Source: Actinocatenispora sera | Lineage (GTDB): Bacteria > Actinomycetota > Actinomycetes > Mycobacteriales > Micromonosporaceae | DNA length: 64,000 bases | Direction: 5' to 3' | NCBI RefSeq assembly: GCF_018324685.1 | Contig: NZ_AP023354.1 | Location: forward strand, 1-64,000 | Shown here: positions 33,893-43,497 of the stretch, piece by piece | Numbering within the stretch: the first letter of the stretch is position 1 | How the letters are laid out: every line of letters begins with the position of its first letter | Program-made: the position numbers and the translations under genes | Notes under the pieces: generated by a model | Seen by the model: only the letters and a program-made list of their open reading frames with translations | What the model was told of the DNA's origin: nothing | Database searches by the model: none

Positions 33893-35257
33893 TCAGGGCC
33901 GGAGACCGCGACCGGGCAGCCGACCGGCGGACGAGCCGTCGACCGGCCGGCGGGACAGCACCAGTAGCGTGCCGCCGAGGGCGCCGAGCAGCAGCGCGAC
34001 GGTCTGCGGGCCGAACGGGCCGGTGACCATCGTGCCGGTCGTGATGACCAGCAGCAGCCCGGCGAGCAGGCAGCCGATCCCGGCGTACCCGGCGATCGTC
34101 CGACCGGACCGCGGCGCCCGCGGCGCGCGCAGCTCGACCCGGCCGAACACCCGGACCAGCACGGCGGTGAGCGCGATCAGCACCCCGTACCAGAGCGGGC
34201 GAGTGGCCCACCAGTCGGCGGACCAGGCCGCCGGCAGCTGCCGGTGCAGACCGAACAGCACGCCGCCGATCAGCACGAACATCGCGGTCAGGTGCCACAG
34301 GTACAGGGTCATGCTGCGGGCCTGGACGAACGCCACCGCGCGGCCCACCGGCCGGTACGCCAGTGCCCGCAGCACGGGCCGGCGCACCAGCAGCGCCAGC
34401 GGCACCTGGAACCCGGTAACGAGCAGCAGGCAGATCGTCGGCGGATTCATGTTCGACATGGCGTCGCCGGGCAGCCCGACCATGCTCGCCGGGTACGGGC
34501 CGGCGGCCACGAGCAGCGCGAGGACCAGCACCGAGGCGGCGGCGACGGCCACCAGGACCCGGCGCGACACCCCGCGGAACCGGCCGTCGGCGTAGCCGAA
34601 CCCGAGCAGGTAGGGCACCGCCCAGACGAACAGCACGTTGAGGTAGCCGAGCCAGGGCGGGCCGCCGAGCAGGAACCGCGCGCCGTCGACCGCCACCGCG
34701 GCGCCGGCGAACGGCAGGATCAGCCCGAGCCCGTACCGGTGGAAGGCGCGCAGCAGCCACGGGGTGGCAAGCGACAGAAGCAGGTAGACCGCGACGAACC
34801 AGAGCAGTTGCGGCGCGATCGACGCACCGCGCGCCACCGCCGCCGCCGGTACCCCCAGCGCCAGCGCGGCGGGCGCGAGCACCACCGCCCAGGCCAGGAC
34901 GAACGCGGCGACCGGGGGCAGCAGCCGGCCCAGCCGCCGGCGCAGGAACGGTACCGGCCGCTCGGCCTGCGACCGCGACCACCAGGCGGCGGCGCCCGCG
35001 GCGAAGAACATCAGCGGGATCACCTGCAACGGCCAGGTGACGAGCCAGCCCTGCCCGGCCGACAGCGCGTTGCCGACCGCGAGCCGCTGACCGTCCCAGC
35101 CGACCACCGGGATCAGCCAGTGCAGCAGCATCACCACCAGGGTGCCGAACGCGCGGACCGCATCGACGAACCGGTCCCGCCCGGCGGCCGGGACCCCGGC
35201 GCCATGATCCGGCGTTCTCGCTGCTGGAGCGTGCCCTGGCGGCGTCAGCAGTGCCAT
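33893..35257 (-). CDS. Acyltransferase family 3 membrane protein
   Basis: Multi-pass membrane O-acyltransferase (acyltransferase 3), 454 residues with about ten hydrophobic segments. Seen: the conserved start RFVDAVRAFGTLVVMLLHWLIP with Arg and His separated by ten residues, and YLWHLTAMF near the middle. The acceptor (sugar, glycan or lipid) is not identifiable. Start ATG at 35257 follows AAGAGG. Its promoter lies in the 215-base gap to the carboxylase gene, which also holds no other gene. Confidence 0.87.
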   Translation of the reverse strand: MALLTPPGHAPAARTPDHGAGVPAAGRDRFVDAVRAFGTLVVMLLHWLIPVVGWDGQRLAVGNALSAGQGWLVTWPLQVIPLMFFAAGAAAWWSRSQAERPVPFLRRRLGRLLPPVAAFVLAWAVVLAPAALALGVPAAAVARGASIAPQLLWFVAVYLLLSLATPWLLRAFHRYGLGLILPFAGAAVAVDGARFLLGGPPWLGYLNVLFVWAVPYLLGFGYADGRFRGVSRRVLVAVAAASVLVLALLVAAGPYPASMVGLPGDAMSNMNPPTICLLLVTGFQVPLALLVRRPVLRALAYRPVGRAVAFVQARSMTLYLWHLTAMFVLIGGVLFGLHRQLPAAWSADWWATRPLWYGVLIALTAVLVRVFGRVELRAPRAPRSGRTIAGYAGIGCLLAGLLLVITTGTMVTGPFGPQTVALLLGALGGTLLVLSRRPVDGSSAGRLPGRGLRP

Positions 35258-35472
35258 CGTCAGCCTCTTTGGAAGTCGGGGGTGTCAGCTCCCTCCAGGC
35301 TTCCGTCCGGGCGGCTTTCCCCCCATCCGGCGACCGGTAGCATCCGGCGCGGACAACCACCGCATCCGCGGTGGGGAATACCCCCGGGGCCGCGCGACGT
35401 TCGGCCCGGCCGGGACGGTCGGGAGCGGGTCATAGACTCCCGGTGACAGGCGAGGACGTGGGAGGAGCCCGG

Positions 35473-37215
35473 GTGCGGAAGGTGCTGATCGCCAATCGGG
35501 GCGAGATCGCGGTGCGGGTGGTACGGGCCTGCCGGGACGCCGGCCTGACCAGCGTCGCGGTGTACGCGGACGAGGACCGTGACGCCCCGCACGCGCGGCT
35601 GGCCGACGAGGCGTACGCGCTGGGTGGCGTCACGGCCGCCGAGACGTACCTGAACATCGGCGCGCTGATCGAGGTCGCCGCGCGCTCCGGCGCCGACGCG
35701 GTGCACCCCGGGTACGGCTTCCTGTCCGAGAACGGCGACTTCGCGCAGGCGGTGCTGGACGCGGGGCTGACCTGGATCGGGCCCAGCCCGCAGGCGATCC
35801 GCGACCTCGGCGACAAGGTCACCGCCCGGCACATCGCGGCCCGCGCCGGCGCCCCGATGACCCCCGGTACCCCGGATCCGGTGTCCGGGCCGGACGAGGT
35901 CGTCGCGTTCGCCGAGCGGTACGGGCTACCGGTGGCGATCAAGGCCGCGTTCGGTGGCGGTGGCCGCGGCCTCAAGGTGGCCCGTGACCTCGACGACATC
36001 CCCGAGCTGTACGCGAGTGCGGTGCGCGAGGCGCAGGCGGCGTTCGGCCGCGGCGAGTGCTTCGTGGAGCGCTACCTCGACCGGCCACGGCACGTGGAGG
36101 CGCAGGTACTGGCCGACACGTACGGCACGGTGATCGTGGTCGGCACCCGCGACTGCTCGCTGCAGCGCCGGTACCAGAAGCTGGTGGAGGAGGCGCCGGC
36201 GCCGTTCCTGTCCGACGAGCAGCGCGCCACCATCCACGCCGCCGCCAAGGCGATCTGCGCGGAGGCGGGCTACCACGGCGCCGGCACCGTCGAGTTCCTG
36301 GTGGGTGCGGACGGGATGATCTCGTTCCTGGAGGTCAACACCCGACTGCAGGTGGAGCACCCCGTCACCGAGGAGACCGCCGGCATCGACCTGGTACGCG
36401 AGCAGTTCCGGATCGCCGACGGCGAGCGGCTGCGGCTGACCGAGGACCCGGCGCCGCGCGGGCACGCGTTCGAGTTCCGGATCAACGGTGAGGATCCCGG
36501 CCGCAACTTCCTGCCGGCCCCCGGTACGGTCACCCGGTTCGTGGCGCCGGCCGGCCCCGGGGTGCGGCTGGACTCCGGGGTGGAGACCGGTTCGGTGGTG
36601 GGCGGAAACTTCGATTCGTTGCTGGCCAAGCTGATCGTGGTCGGCGAGACCCGCCGGCAGGCGCTGCAGCGGGCCGCCCGGGCGCTGGACGAGATGCAGG
36701 TGGACGGGATGGCGACGGCGCTGCCGTTCCACCGCGCCGTGGTCCGCGACCCGGCGTTCACCAGCGAGCCGTTCAGCGTGCACACCCGCTGGATCGAGAC
36801 CGAGTTCGACAACACCATCCCGCCGTACGCGCAGCCGGCCGCACCGGCCGAGGCGCAGCCGCGGCAGACGGTCGTGGTCGAGGTCGCGGGTAAGCGGCTG
36901 GAGGTGACGCTGCCGGACGGCCTCGGTACCGCGCCGGCCACCACCGGCGCCCGCCGGTCCGCGCCGAAGCGCCGCGCCGCACCGCACGCCGCGCCCGCCA
37001 GCGCGACCCTGGCCAGCCCGATGCAGGGCACCGTGGTCAAGGTCGCGGTGGCCGACGGCGATCTGGTCGCCGAGGGCGACCTGGTGCTGGTGCTGGAGGC
37101 GATGAAGATGGAGCAGCCGATCACCGCACACCGTGCCGGCACCGTCACCGGGCTGTCCGCCGCGGTCGGCGCCACCCTCACGGCCGGCGCCGCGATCTGC
37201 GACATCACCGACTGA
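35473..37215 (+). CDS. Acyl-CoA carboxylase alpha subunit (biotin carboxylase and BCCP)
   Basis: Biotin-dependent carboxylase alpha chain, 580 residues, for acetyl- or propionyl-CoA carboxylation. Seen: N-terminal biotin carboxylase domain ([22 protein letters not shown]), ATP-grasp loop [13 protein letters not shown] near 158-170, [15 protein letters not shown], and a C-terminal biotinyl domain with [13 protein letters not shown] carrying the biotinylated lysine. The GTG start at 35473 has GGAGGAG five bases upstream. Its beta (carboxyltransferase) partner is not in the window. The next gene begins five bases after the stop, so the two are likely co-transcribed. Confidence 0.94.
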   Translation: MRKVLIANRGEIAVRVVRACRDAGLTSVAVYADEDRDAPHARLADEAYALGGVTAAETYLNIGALIEVAARSGADAVHPGYGFLSENGDFAQAVLDAGLTWIGPSPQAIRDLGDKVTARHIAARAGAPMTPGTPDPVSGPDEVVAFAERYGLPVAIKAAFGGGGRGLKVARDLDDIPELYASAVREAQAAFGRGECFVERYLDRPRHVEAQVLADTYGTVIVVGTRDCSLQRRYQKLVEEAPAPFLSDEQRATIHAAAKAICAEAGYHGAGTVEFLVGADGMISFLEVNTRLQVEHPVTEETAGIDLVREQFRIADGERLRLTEDPAPRGHAFEFRINGEDPGRNFLPAPGTVTRFVAPAGPGVRLDSGVETGSVVGGNFDSLLAKLIVVGETRRQALQRAARALDEMQVDGMATALPFHRAVVRDPAFTSEPFSVHTRWIETEFDNTIPPYAQPAAPAEAQPRQTVVVEVAGKRLEVTLPDGLGTAPATTGARRSAPKRRAAPHAAPASATLASPMQGTVVKVAVADGDLVAEGDLVLVLEAMKMEQPITAHRAGTVTGLSAAVGATLTAGAAICDITD

Positions 37216-37220
37216 CCACG

Positions 37221-37736
37221 ATGGTCGCCGCAATCGAGGTGTACTTCGACGGCGCTGCCCAGGCCCGGCTTCGCCGGCTGTGGGACGCGTTCGAGCAGGC
37301 CGGGATACCGAGCCTGCGGGAGCACACCCACCGGCTGCACCGGCCGCACCTGTCGTTCGCGGTGGCCCGCCGGTTCGACCCGCAGCAGGTGGCCGACGCG
37401 GTGTCCGGGCTGCTCCCGCCGGAGGGTGTCGAGGTCGAGTTCAGCTCGGTGGGCCAGTTCCCCGGCCGGGTGCTGTGGCTGGGCCCGGTGCCCCATGCCG
37501 ACCTGCTGGCCAGGCACGATGCGGTACACCGGCGGCTGGCCGAGGCGGGCATCGAGGTCGACGCGGTGTACCGGCCGGGTGCGTGGGTCCCCCACTGCAC
37601 TGTGTCCCAGCAGGTACCGTGGGCCGACCTGGCGCGGGCGGTCGGGCTGTGCCTCGATGCGTTGCCGATCACCGCGTCGTTGCGTTCCGCGGCGGTCGCC
37701 GACCATTCCCGCGGGTTGTACCGACCGATCGGCTGA
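37221..37736 (+). CDS. 2'-5' RNA ligase / 2H phosphoesterase family protein
   Basis: Protein of 171 residues with two HxT/S motifs, HLS at about 43-45 and HCT at 125-127, the pair that defines the 2H phosphoesterase superfamily. The activity in bacteria is usually phosphodiesterase or RNA ligase-like; substrate unknown. It begins five bases after the carboxylase stop, so it is in the same transcript, though a functional link is not obvious. Confidence 0.88.
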   Translation: MVAAIEVYFDGAAQARLRRLWDAFEQAGIPSLREHTHRLHRPHLSFAVARRFDPQQVADAVSGLLPPEGVEVEFSSVGQFPGRVLWLGPVPHADLLARHDAVHRRLAEAGIEVDAVYRPGAWVPHCTVSQQVPWADLARAVGLCLDALPITASLRSAAVADHSRGLYRPIG

Positions 37737-37776
37737 CCGACACATCACCTGGTCACCGTGCGCAGGAAGGGTGAGC

Positions 37777-39345
37777 ATGAACGAGGACGTGGCCTGGTGG
37801 CTCGGTGACGGCGACTGGTACGACCGGCGTCAGCGGCGGCAGATCGAGGAGCTGGACACCGCCATCTCCGGCGCCTACGCGCAGTCGTCCCGGCTGCGCA
37901 GCCGGCTGTCGGCGATCGAGGGCAACCTGTCCGCCAAGGTCGACCGGATCGCCGCCGCGTTCGACGCGTTCGTGGAGCTGTCCGACATCCGCGCCGAGCT
38001 GATGGTGTACAGCAAGCCGGCGGTGGTGCGGCACGCGGTGCGCGAGCTGATCGGTCAGCTGTCGGCCGGCAGCACCGTGGTGCCGCCGGACCTGCCCGAG
38101 GTACCCGGCTACTGGCTGGTGCCGGCGACCCACGCGCTGTACGCGCAGCTGAACGACGACGACGCGACCGCCGCCCGGCACATCGAGCAGGCCACCGAGC
38201 TGGACGGCCCGCGTACCCGCTACTTCCTGACCGCGGCGCTGCGGCTGGCCGGCCCGGTCGACCTCAGCGCGGTGCAGCTCGCCGCGCTGCTGCCGGCGCC
38301 GGGCGGCCCGGTGACCCGGTCGGCACGGGCCATGTGGCGCGCGACCGCGGCCGGCGCGTTCGGCGCACCCGGGACCGCTCTACTGGTCAGCGCGCTGGTC
38401 AGCGCGCTCGGCCGGCCGGACGCCGACCCCGCGCCGGTGGTACCGGAGCCGCGCACCGGCGACGACGAGGGCGATGCGGCGGAGCGGTCCGACCGGCTGC
38501 CCGCCTGGCTCACCGCGATCGGCGGCTCGGGCAACTCGGCCGGGTCGGTGGCCAGCGCGCTGGCCGCGCTGGCCAAGCGGTGCACGCCGCCGGCGGACGA
38601 ACCCGCCGAGGCGGACCCGACCGAGCCGCTACGCGAGATCCTCGGCCCGCTCATCGACGAGGGGCACGAGCCGGAGCGGCCGCTGCTGCGCCGGGCCGAG
38701 AAGCTGCGGTCGCTGGTGGAGTCCGGGCTGGCGCGGCCCGAGTTCGAGCCGTGGGACGAGCCGGTCGGCGCGGTCGACGAGCTGGTCCGGCACGACATCT
38801 TCGGCTCCGACACCGGCCCGCTGCGGGCGCCCGCGGTGCGCGCCGCGCTGCCCTGGCTGACCCACGCCGCCGACGCCATGGTCGCCGGCGTTTCCGCGCC
38901 GCCGCGGGCCCGTACCGCCCGGATCCGCGGCCGGGAGGTCACCGTCACCGCGTCCGGCCCGGACGCCACCGTGCTCGACCAGTTGCGGACCGAGGCCGAG
39001 GCGTCGCACCAGATCTCGTCGGCCCGGTTGATCGCCGGCCTGGCGGTGGGTGCGGTCGGCCTGGTCGTCGGGGTGATCGGCGCCGTCGCGGGCACCGCGC
39101 TGGTGGTCGTGCTCGGTGCGCTGGCGCTCGTGGTGGGCCTCGGCGTCGCGATCGCCGGCTACCGCAGCAACGCCGAGGCGCAGCGGTTCGCCGCGATGGA
39201 CCGGGACGCGCTGGAGCGTTCGATCGACAGCCAGGTGGAGACGCTGCGGCAGACGATCGAGCAGGACAACCGCGACCGGGCGCTGCTGGACCGGGCTCGG
39301 GCCGAGCTGTCCGAGGTGCTCGCCCAGCCCGCCGCGAGCCGCTAG
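37777..39345 (+). CDS. Unknown protein with coiled-coil ends and two C-terminal membrane segments
   Basis: Protein of 522 residues, not recognised. The N-terminus (EDVAWWLGDGDWYDRRQRRQIEELDTAISGAYAQSSRLRSRLSAIEG) reads as a coiled coil. The middle is helical with Asp/Glu/Pro-rich segments. Residues about 415-470 hold two adjacent hydrophobic segments (LIAGLAVGAVGLVVGVIGAVAG and LVVVLGALALVVGLGVAIAG), followed by a long charged helix. AGGAAGGG precedes the ATG at 37777. The layout suggests a membrane-anchored scaffold or sensor; no function is claimed. Confidence 0.8.
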   Translation: MNEDVAWWLGDGDWYDRRQRRQIEELDTAISGAYAQSSRLRSRLSAIEGNLSAKVDRIAAAFDAFVELSDIRAELMVYSKPAVVRHAVRELIGQLSAGSTVVPPDLPEVPGYWLVPATHALYAQLNDDDATAARHIEQATELDGPRTRYFLTAALRLAGPVDLSAVQLAALLPAPGGPVTRSARAMWRATAAGAFGAPGTALLVSALVSALGRPDADPAPVVPEPRTGDDEGDAAERSDRLPAWLTAIGGSGNSAGSVASALAALAKRCTPPADEPAEADPTEPLREILGPLIDEGHEPERPLLRRAEKLRSLVESGLARPEFEPWDEPVGAVDELVRHDIFGSDTGPLRAPAVRAALPWLTHAADAMVAGVSAPPRARTARIRGREVTVTASGPDATVLDQLRTEAEASHQISSARLIAGLAVGAVGLVVGVIGAVAGTALVVVLGALALVVGLGVAIAGYRSNAEAQRFAAMDRDALERSIDSQVETLRQTIEQDNRDRALLDRARAELSEVLAQPAASR

Positions 39346-39365
39346 CGCAGTGTCACGACCGCCCG

Positions 39366-39430
39366 GCGGCTCGGTGCTGCCGGCGGCTCGGTGCTGCCGG
39401 CGGCTCGGCGCTGCCGGCGGCTCAGTGCCG
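39366..39430. repeat. 17-bp tandem repeat, about 3.5 copies
   Basis: Units of GGCTCGGTGCTGCCGGC recur at 39368, 39385, 39402 and 39419. The repeat runs into the stop codon of the following minus-strand gene (39422-39424), so the array sits between converging genes and could extend or shorten by slippage. Confidence 0.8.
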
Positions 39431-39760
39431 GACCGCGGCCAGCGGTTCGAGCAGCGCCGTCTCCCACATGTCCGCATACGGCTGGGGCTCCTCGACCAGT
39501 ACCAGGTGGCGGGCCAGCCGTTCGGCGATCACCTCGGTGGCCTCCCGCAGGCTGTGCACGTCGGCCAGGTGCTGTCGCAGGTAGCGCACCTTCAACCCGG
39601 GCACCGTCGAGGGCGGGTAGCCGAGCTTCTCGGCGTTGTGGGCGGTCACCCGCACGACGTTGTAGCCGTTGATCGGGTCGAGGGTGTCCCACTCCTTCCC
39701 GAGGGTCGGCCCGTGCAGCACGGTCGGCTCGTCCGACCTGGGTTCCGGCGGTGTGGACAT
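39422..39760 (-). CDS. Hypothetical protein
   Basis: Soluble protein of 112 residues, not recognised. It carries DPINGYNVVRVTAHNAEKLGYPPSTVPGLKVRYLRQHLADVHSLREATEVIAERLARHLV. GGGAGC precedes the ATG at 39760; an upstream in-frame ATG at 39817 has no such site. A tandem repeat touches its 3' end. Confidence 0.7.
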   Translation of the reverse strand: MSTPPEPRSDEPTVLHGPTLGKEWDTLDPINGYNVVRVTAHNAEKLGYPPSTVPGLKVRYLRQHLADVHSLREATEVIAERLARHLVLVEEPQPYADMWETALLEPLAAVRH

Positions 39761-39936
39761 GATCAGCGCTCCCGTTCGACCAGAACCATCCCGTCGACGA
39801 CCCGTACCGTCGCCCACACATCGACAAACGCCGCATCGGCGGCCGCTCAGCGGCTGGTGGGCCCGGCGCAGCCGATCATGAGGTCCCCAACAGCCTCTCT
39901 ATTCATACCCGGGACGATCAAGGTGCGCGCACCCCG

Positions 39937-39961
39937 CCGTCCGGCGGGCCTGCCCGGACGG
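39937..39961 (-). terminator. Hairpin after the LpdA-like gene
   Basis: CCGTCCGG/CCGGACGG eight-base stem with a nine-base loop, about 60 bases past the stop of the LpdA-like gene on the minus strand. Confidence 0.5.
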
Positions 39962-40020
39962 TAACCGGTCCGGGCGCGTCCCGCACCCACCACTTCGAAA
40001 GGCGACAGACGCCGGTCGGC

Positions 40021-41412
40021 TCAGTCGAACTCGTGCTGCATCAGCTGCCGGGCCGCCTCGGCCAGCGAGCCGGACAGCGACGGGTAGATCGTGATCGTCT
40101 GGGCCAGCTGCTGCACCGACAGGTGATGTTCGATCGCCATCGCGATCGGCAGGATCAGCTCGGACGCCTTCGGGGCCACCACGACGCCGCCGACCACCAG
40201 CCCGGACGCCGGCCGGCAGAACAGCTTGACGAAGCCGTCCCGGATGCCCTGCATCTTCGCCCGCGGGTTGGTCCGCAGCGGCAGCATCACCGTGCGCGCC
40301 GGTACCTTGCCCGAGTCGACCGCGGCCTGCGAGGCGCCGACGGTGGCGATCTCCGGATCGGTGAACACGTTCGCCGACACGGTGGACAGCCGCAGCGGCT
40401 GCACCGCCTCGCCCAGCGCGTGCCACATCGCGATCCGGCCCTGCATGCCGGCGACCGAGGCGAGCATCAGCAGCCCGGTGCAGTCGCCGGCCGCGTAGAT
40501 GCCGGGCACGGTGGTGCGCGACACCCGGTCCACGGTGACGAAGCCGCCGCGGCCCAGCGCCACGCCGTACTCCGCCAGGCCCAGCCCGGCGGTGTTCGGC
40601 ACCGAGCCGACGGTCATCAGCGCGTGCGAACCGGTGATCACCCGGCCGTCGGTCAGCTCGACCCGGACCCCGTCGCCGTCGCGCCGCACGCTCGCCGCGC
40701 GGGACCGGTGCAGTACGGTCATGCCCCGGTCGCCGAACACCTGCTCCAGCGCCGCGGCCGCGTCGGTGTCCTCGCTCGGCAGGACCCGGTCGCGGCTGGA
40801 CACCAGCGTCACGTCGACGCCCATCGCGAGGTACGCGGAGGCGAACTCGGCGCCGGTCACCCCGGAGCCGACGACGATCAGCTTCTCCGGCAGCTCGGGC
40901 AGGTCGTACACCTGGCGCCAGGTCAGGATCCGCTCGCCGTCCGGCCGGGCGTCCGGCAGCACCCGCGGCGTCGCGCCGGTGGCGAGCAGCACCACGTCGG
41001 CGTCCACCTGGTACTCGGCGCCCTCGGCCGGGGTGATCCGGACCCGGTGGGTGTGCCCGAGGGTGTCCTCGGCGAGCCGGGCGGTGCCGGTGACGATCTC
41101 GACGCCGGACTTCGCCACCTTGTCGTGGATGTCCTCGGACTGCTTCGCGGCGAGCCGCTTCACCCGGCCGTGCACCGCCGCCGCGTCCACCGTGGCCCGC
41201 CCGGCGCGTACCCCGAGGGCGTCGGCGCCGCGGAACGTGGTGACCACGTCGGAGGAGGCGATGAACGTCTTGCTCGGCACGCAGTCGTACAGCACGCAGG
41301 CGCCGCCCGAGCCGTCCCGTTCGACCAGGGTGACCTCGGCGCCGAGCTGCGCGGCCACCAGCGCCGCCTCGTAGCCGGCCGGGCCGCCCCCGACGATGAC
41401 GATGCGTGCCAC
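40021..41412 (-). CDS. lpdA: LpdA-like NAD(P)H flavoprotein disulfide reductase family protein
   Basis: Two-dinucleotide-binding flavoprotein, 463 residues, FAD motif VGGGPAGYEAAL at the N-terminus and GSGVTGAEFASAY in the middle. The pair GGACVLYDC (Cys39, Cys44) is placed as the redox disulfide of the family. However, the C-terminus reads TITIYPSLSGSLAEA: the His-Glu catalytic pair of lipoamide dehydrogenase is missing. This matches the mycobacterial LpdA group, which reduces quinones rather than lipoamide. The GTG at 41412 is preferred because GGAG lies six bases upstream. It is divergent from the gamma-glutamylcyclotransferase gene. Confidence 0.86.
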   Translation of the reverse strand: MARIVIVGGGPAGYEAALVAAQLGAEVTLVERDGSGGACVLYDCVPSKTFIASSDVVTTFRGADALGVRAGRATVDAAAVHGRVKRLAAKQSEDIHDKVAKSGVEIVTGTARLAEDTLGHTHRVRITPAEGAEYQVDADVVLLATGATPRVLPDARPDGERILTWRQVYDLPELPEKLIVVGSGVTGAEFASAYLAMGVDVTLVSSRDRVLPSEDTDAAAALEQVFGDRGMTVLHRSRAASVRRDGDGVRVELTDGRVITGSHALMTVGSVPNTAGLGLAEYGVALGRGGFVTVDRVSRTTVPGIYAAGDCTGLLMLASVAGMQGRIAMWHALGEAVQPLRLSTVSANVFTDPEIATVGASQAAVDSGKVPARTVMLPLRTNPRAKMQGIRDGFVKLFCRPASGLVVGGVVVAPKASELILPIAMAIEHHLSVQQLAQTITIYPSLSGSLAEAARQLMQHEFD

Positions 41413-41573
41413 CACTGACTCCGATCTGCGACGTCGCGTACGAGAAGCTCCTGCCTGCGGATTCTCCTCCCCGTCCGGCCGGCGCGCCGCAGCCGGGGTA
41501 AGGCCGGGTACCGAAAAGTGGGACGTACGCATCATCGTGCGGCCAGTTGCCCCGGGATGGGCGTTGGCCCGAC

Positions 41574-41579
41574 TAGTGT
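41574..41579 (+). promoter_or_regulatory. -10 box of leaderless GGCT gene
   Basis: TAGTGT ends eight bases before the GTG at 41588. There is no ribosome-binding site before the GTG, which fits a leaderless message. Confidence 0.4.
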
Positions 41580-41587
41580 TGCCTTCC

Positions 41588-42031
41588 GTGTCGCTGTATG
41601 CCGCGTACGGCTCGAACCTCGATCCCGCCCTGATGCGGGAGCGCTGCCCGCACTCCCCGCTGGTCGGTACCGGCTGGTTGGAGGGCTGGCGGCTGACCTT
41701 CGGCGGTGCCGAGCTCGGCTGGACCGACGGCCCGCTCGCCACGATCGTCGAGGATCCGACCGAACGGGTCTTCGTCGCGCTGTACGACCTGCACAAGTTC
41801 GACGAGCCGGCGCTGAACCGGTGGGAGGGCGTCGAGAGCGGCCTCTACCACAAACTGCGGCTGCGGGTCGCGACGCTGGAGGGCGACCAGCTGGCCCGGG
41901 TGCACGTGCTGCACGGGTACGAGGGCGGGCTGCCCTCGGCGCTGCACGTGCAGCTCGTCGCGGACGCCGCGGTCAAGGCCGGCGCCCCGGACGACTATGT
42001 CAAGGCGATCCGCGCCCGCCCCTCCCTCTGA
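41588..42031 (+). CDS. Gamma-glutamylcyclotransferase family protein
   Basis: GGCT-fold protein of 147 residues, beginning YAAYGSNLDPALM, the family signature YGSNL. The acidic residue for catalysis probably lies within EPALNRWEGVESGLYHK. These proteins act on gamma-glutamyl amines or related substrates; the exact one is not known. The GTG at 41588 follows a TAGTGT -10-like box by eight bases without a Shine-Dalgarno. Confidence 0.85.
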   Translation: MSLYAAYGSNLDPALMRERCPHSPLVGTGWLEGWRLTFGGAELGWTDGPLATIVEDPTERVFVALYDLHKFDEPALNRWEGVESGLYHKLRLRVATLEGDQLARVHVLHGYEGGLPSALHVQLVADAAVKAGAPDDYVKAIRARPSL

Positions 42032-42249
42032 CTCACCGCACCGACCGGCCGGCGCGATCGCCACCGCCGCCGTCCACCAACCCCCGCCGGTACGCGGCCG
42101 GCGACCACGCACCCGGCTACGACCCGTAGCAACGCTGGTACCGGCGGCTGTACATCGGCGGCTACCGGGCCTGGCGTGCCGCCGGCCGCCCGATCAGCTG
42201 ATCCCCTCCGCCCCCGGCCCGCCCGGGCCCGGCTCGGCCCGGCGGGCGG

Positions 42250-43497
42250 TCACAGCGACGGGTCGGACAGGGCGGCCAGGGCGGTGTGCACCAGCACCCG
42301 CACGCCGTGCCCGATCGCCGCCTCGTCCACGTCGAAGTTCGGCTGGTGCAGGTCGAGCTGCTCACCGGGCCGGCCGACACCGAGCCGGGCCATCGCGCCC
42401 GGCACGTGCTCCAGGTACCAGGCGAAGTCCTCGCCGCCCATGCTGATCGGCGCCTCCACCACGTGCTCGCGGCCGAGCGCGGCGGCCGCCGCGGCACCGA
42501 ACACCGCGGCCGCCGTACGGTCGTTGACCACCGGCGGCACGCCGCGGCTGTAGTCCACCTCGACCCGGGTGCCGGTCCCGGCCGCGGCCGCGTGCACCAG
42601 CTCCTCCACCAGCGCCGGAGCCTCGCCCCACGCCGCGCGGTCGAGCACCCGCACCGTGGCCTCCGCCGTACCCTCGCGCGGGATCGCGTTCGCCGCCTGC
42701 CCGGCGTGGACCGCGCCGAACACCACCGAGATGCCCGAGCGCGGGTCGGCCCGGCGCGAGACGAGCGCCGGCACCTCGACGACGATCTTGGCCAGCGCGT
42801 GCACCAGGTCGGCGGTCAGGTGCGGCCGGGCGGTGTGCCCGCCGGCGCCGGACAGCCGGACCCGCATCATGTCGGCCGCCGCGGTCAGCGGACCGGACCG
42901 GACGCCGACCATCCCGGTCGGCAGCTTCGGGTCGCAGTGGAACGCGAACACCGCGCGCGCGTCGGCCAGCCCACCGGCGGCGACCATCTGCGGCGCGCCG
43001 GAGGGGAACTTCTCCTCGGTCGGCTGCAGCAGCAGCCGGACCCGGCCGGGCAGCTGGCCGCGCGCGGCCAGCTCGGCGAGCGCCAGCCCGGCGCCGGTGA
43101 CGACCGTGGCGTGCACGTCGTGGCCGCACGCGTGGCAGGCGCCGGCCACCGTCGACCGGTACGGCACGTCCTTGACGTCGTCCATCGGCAGCGCGTCGAT
43201 GTCGCCGCGCAGCGCGATCAGCGGCGTGCCCGGCTCGTCCGGCCCGATCTCGCAGAGCACCCCGTTGCCGGTCGGCAGCAGCCGCGGCGTCAGCCCGGCC
43301 GCGGTCAGCACCCCGGCCAGGTGCGCGGCCGTGTTCTGCTCGTGCCCGGACAGCTCCGGATGGGCGTGCAGGTGCCGGCGCAGCGCGACGAGGTCGGCCT
43401 GGTGCCGGCCGAGCCAGTCGTCCAGCAGGGCGGGCAGCGGGTCGGTACCCGGCTCGCACGGGGTGGGCAGGTCGGCGCTGAGCGTGGATGCAGTCAC
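42250..43497 (-). CDS. M20 family amidohydrolase
   Basis: Metal-dependent amidohydrolase, 415 residues, of the M20D group (N-acyl amino acid or indole-amide hydrolases). Seen: LRRHLHAHPELSGHE at the N-terminus, GDIDALPM, GACHACGHDVHATVV with the metal ligands, PTEEKFPSGA with the catalytic Glu, and SMGGEDFAWYLEHVPG near the end. The start is the GTG at 43497. Substrate unknown. The 400 bases upstream hold no gene, so its promoter lies there. Confidence 0.9.
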   Translation of the reverse strand: MTASTLSADLPTPCEPGTDPLPALLDDWLGRHQADLVALRRHLHAHPELSGHEQNTAAHLAGVLTAAGLTPRLLPTGNGVLCEIGPDEPGTPLIALRGDIDALPMDDVKDVPYRSTVAGACHACGHDVHATVVTGAGLALAELAARGQLPGRVRLLLQPTEEKFPSGAPQMVAAGGLADARAVFAFHCDPKLPTGMVGVRSGPLTAAADMMRVRLSGAGGHTARPHLTADLVHALAKIVVEVPALVSRRADPRSGISVVFGAVHAGQAANAIPREGTAEATVRVLDRAAWGEAPALVEELVHAAAAGTGTRVEVDYSRGVPPVVNDRTAAAVFGAAAAAALGREHVVEAPISMGGEDFAWYLEHVPGAMARLGVGRPGEQLDLHQPNFDVDEAAIGHGVRVLVHTALAALSDPSL

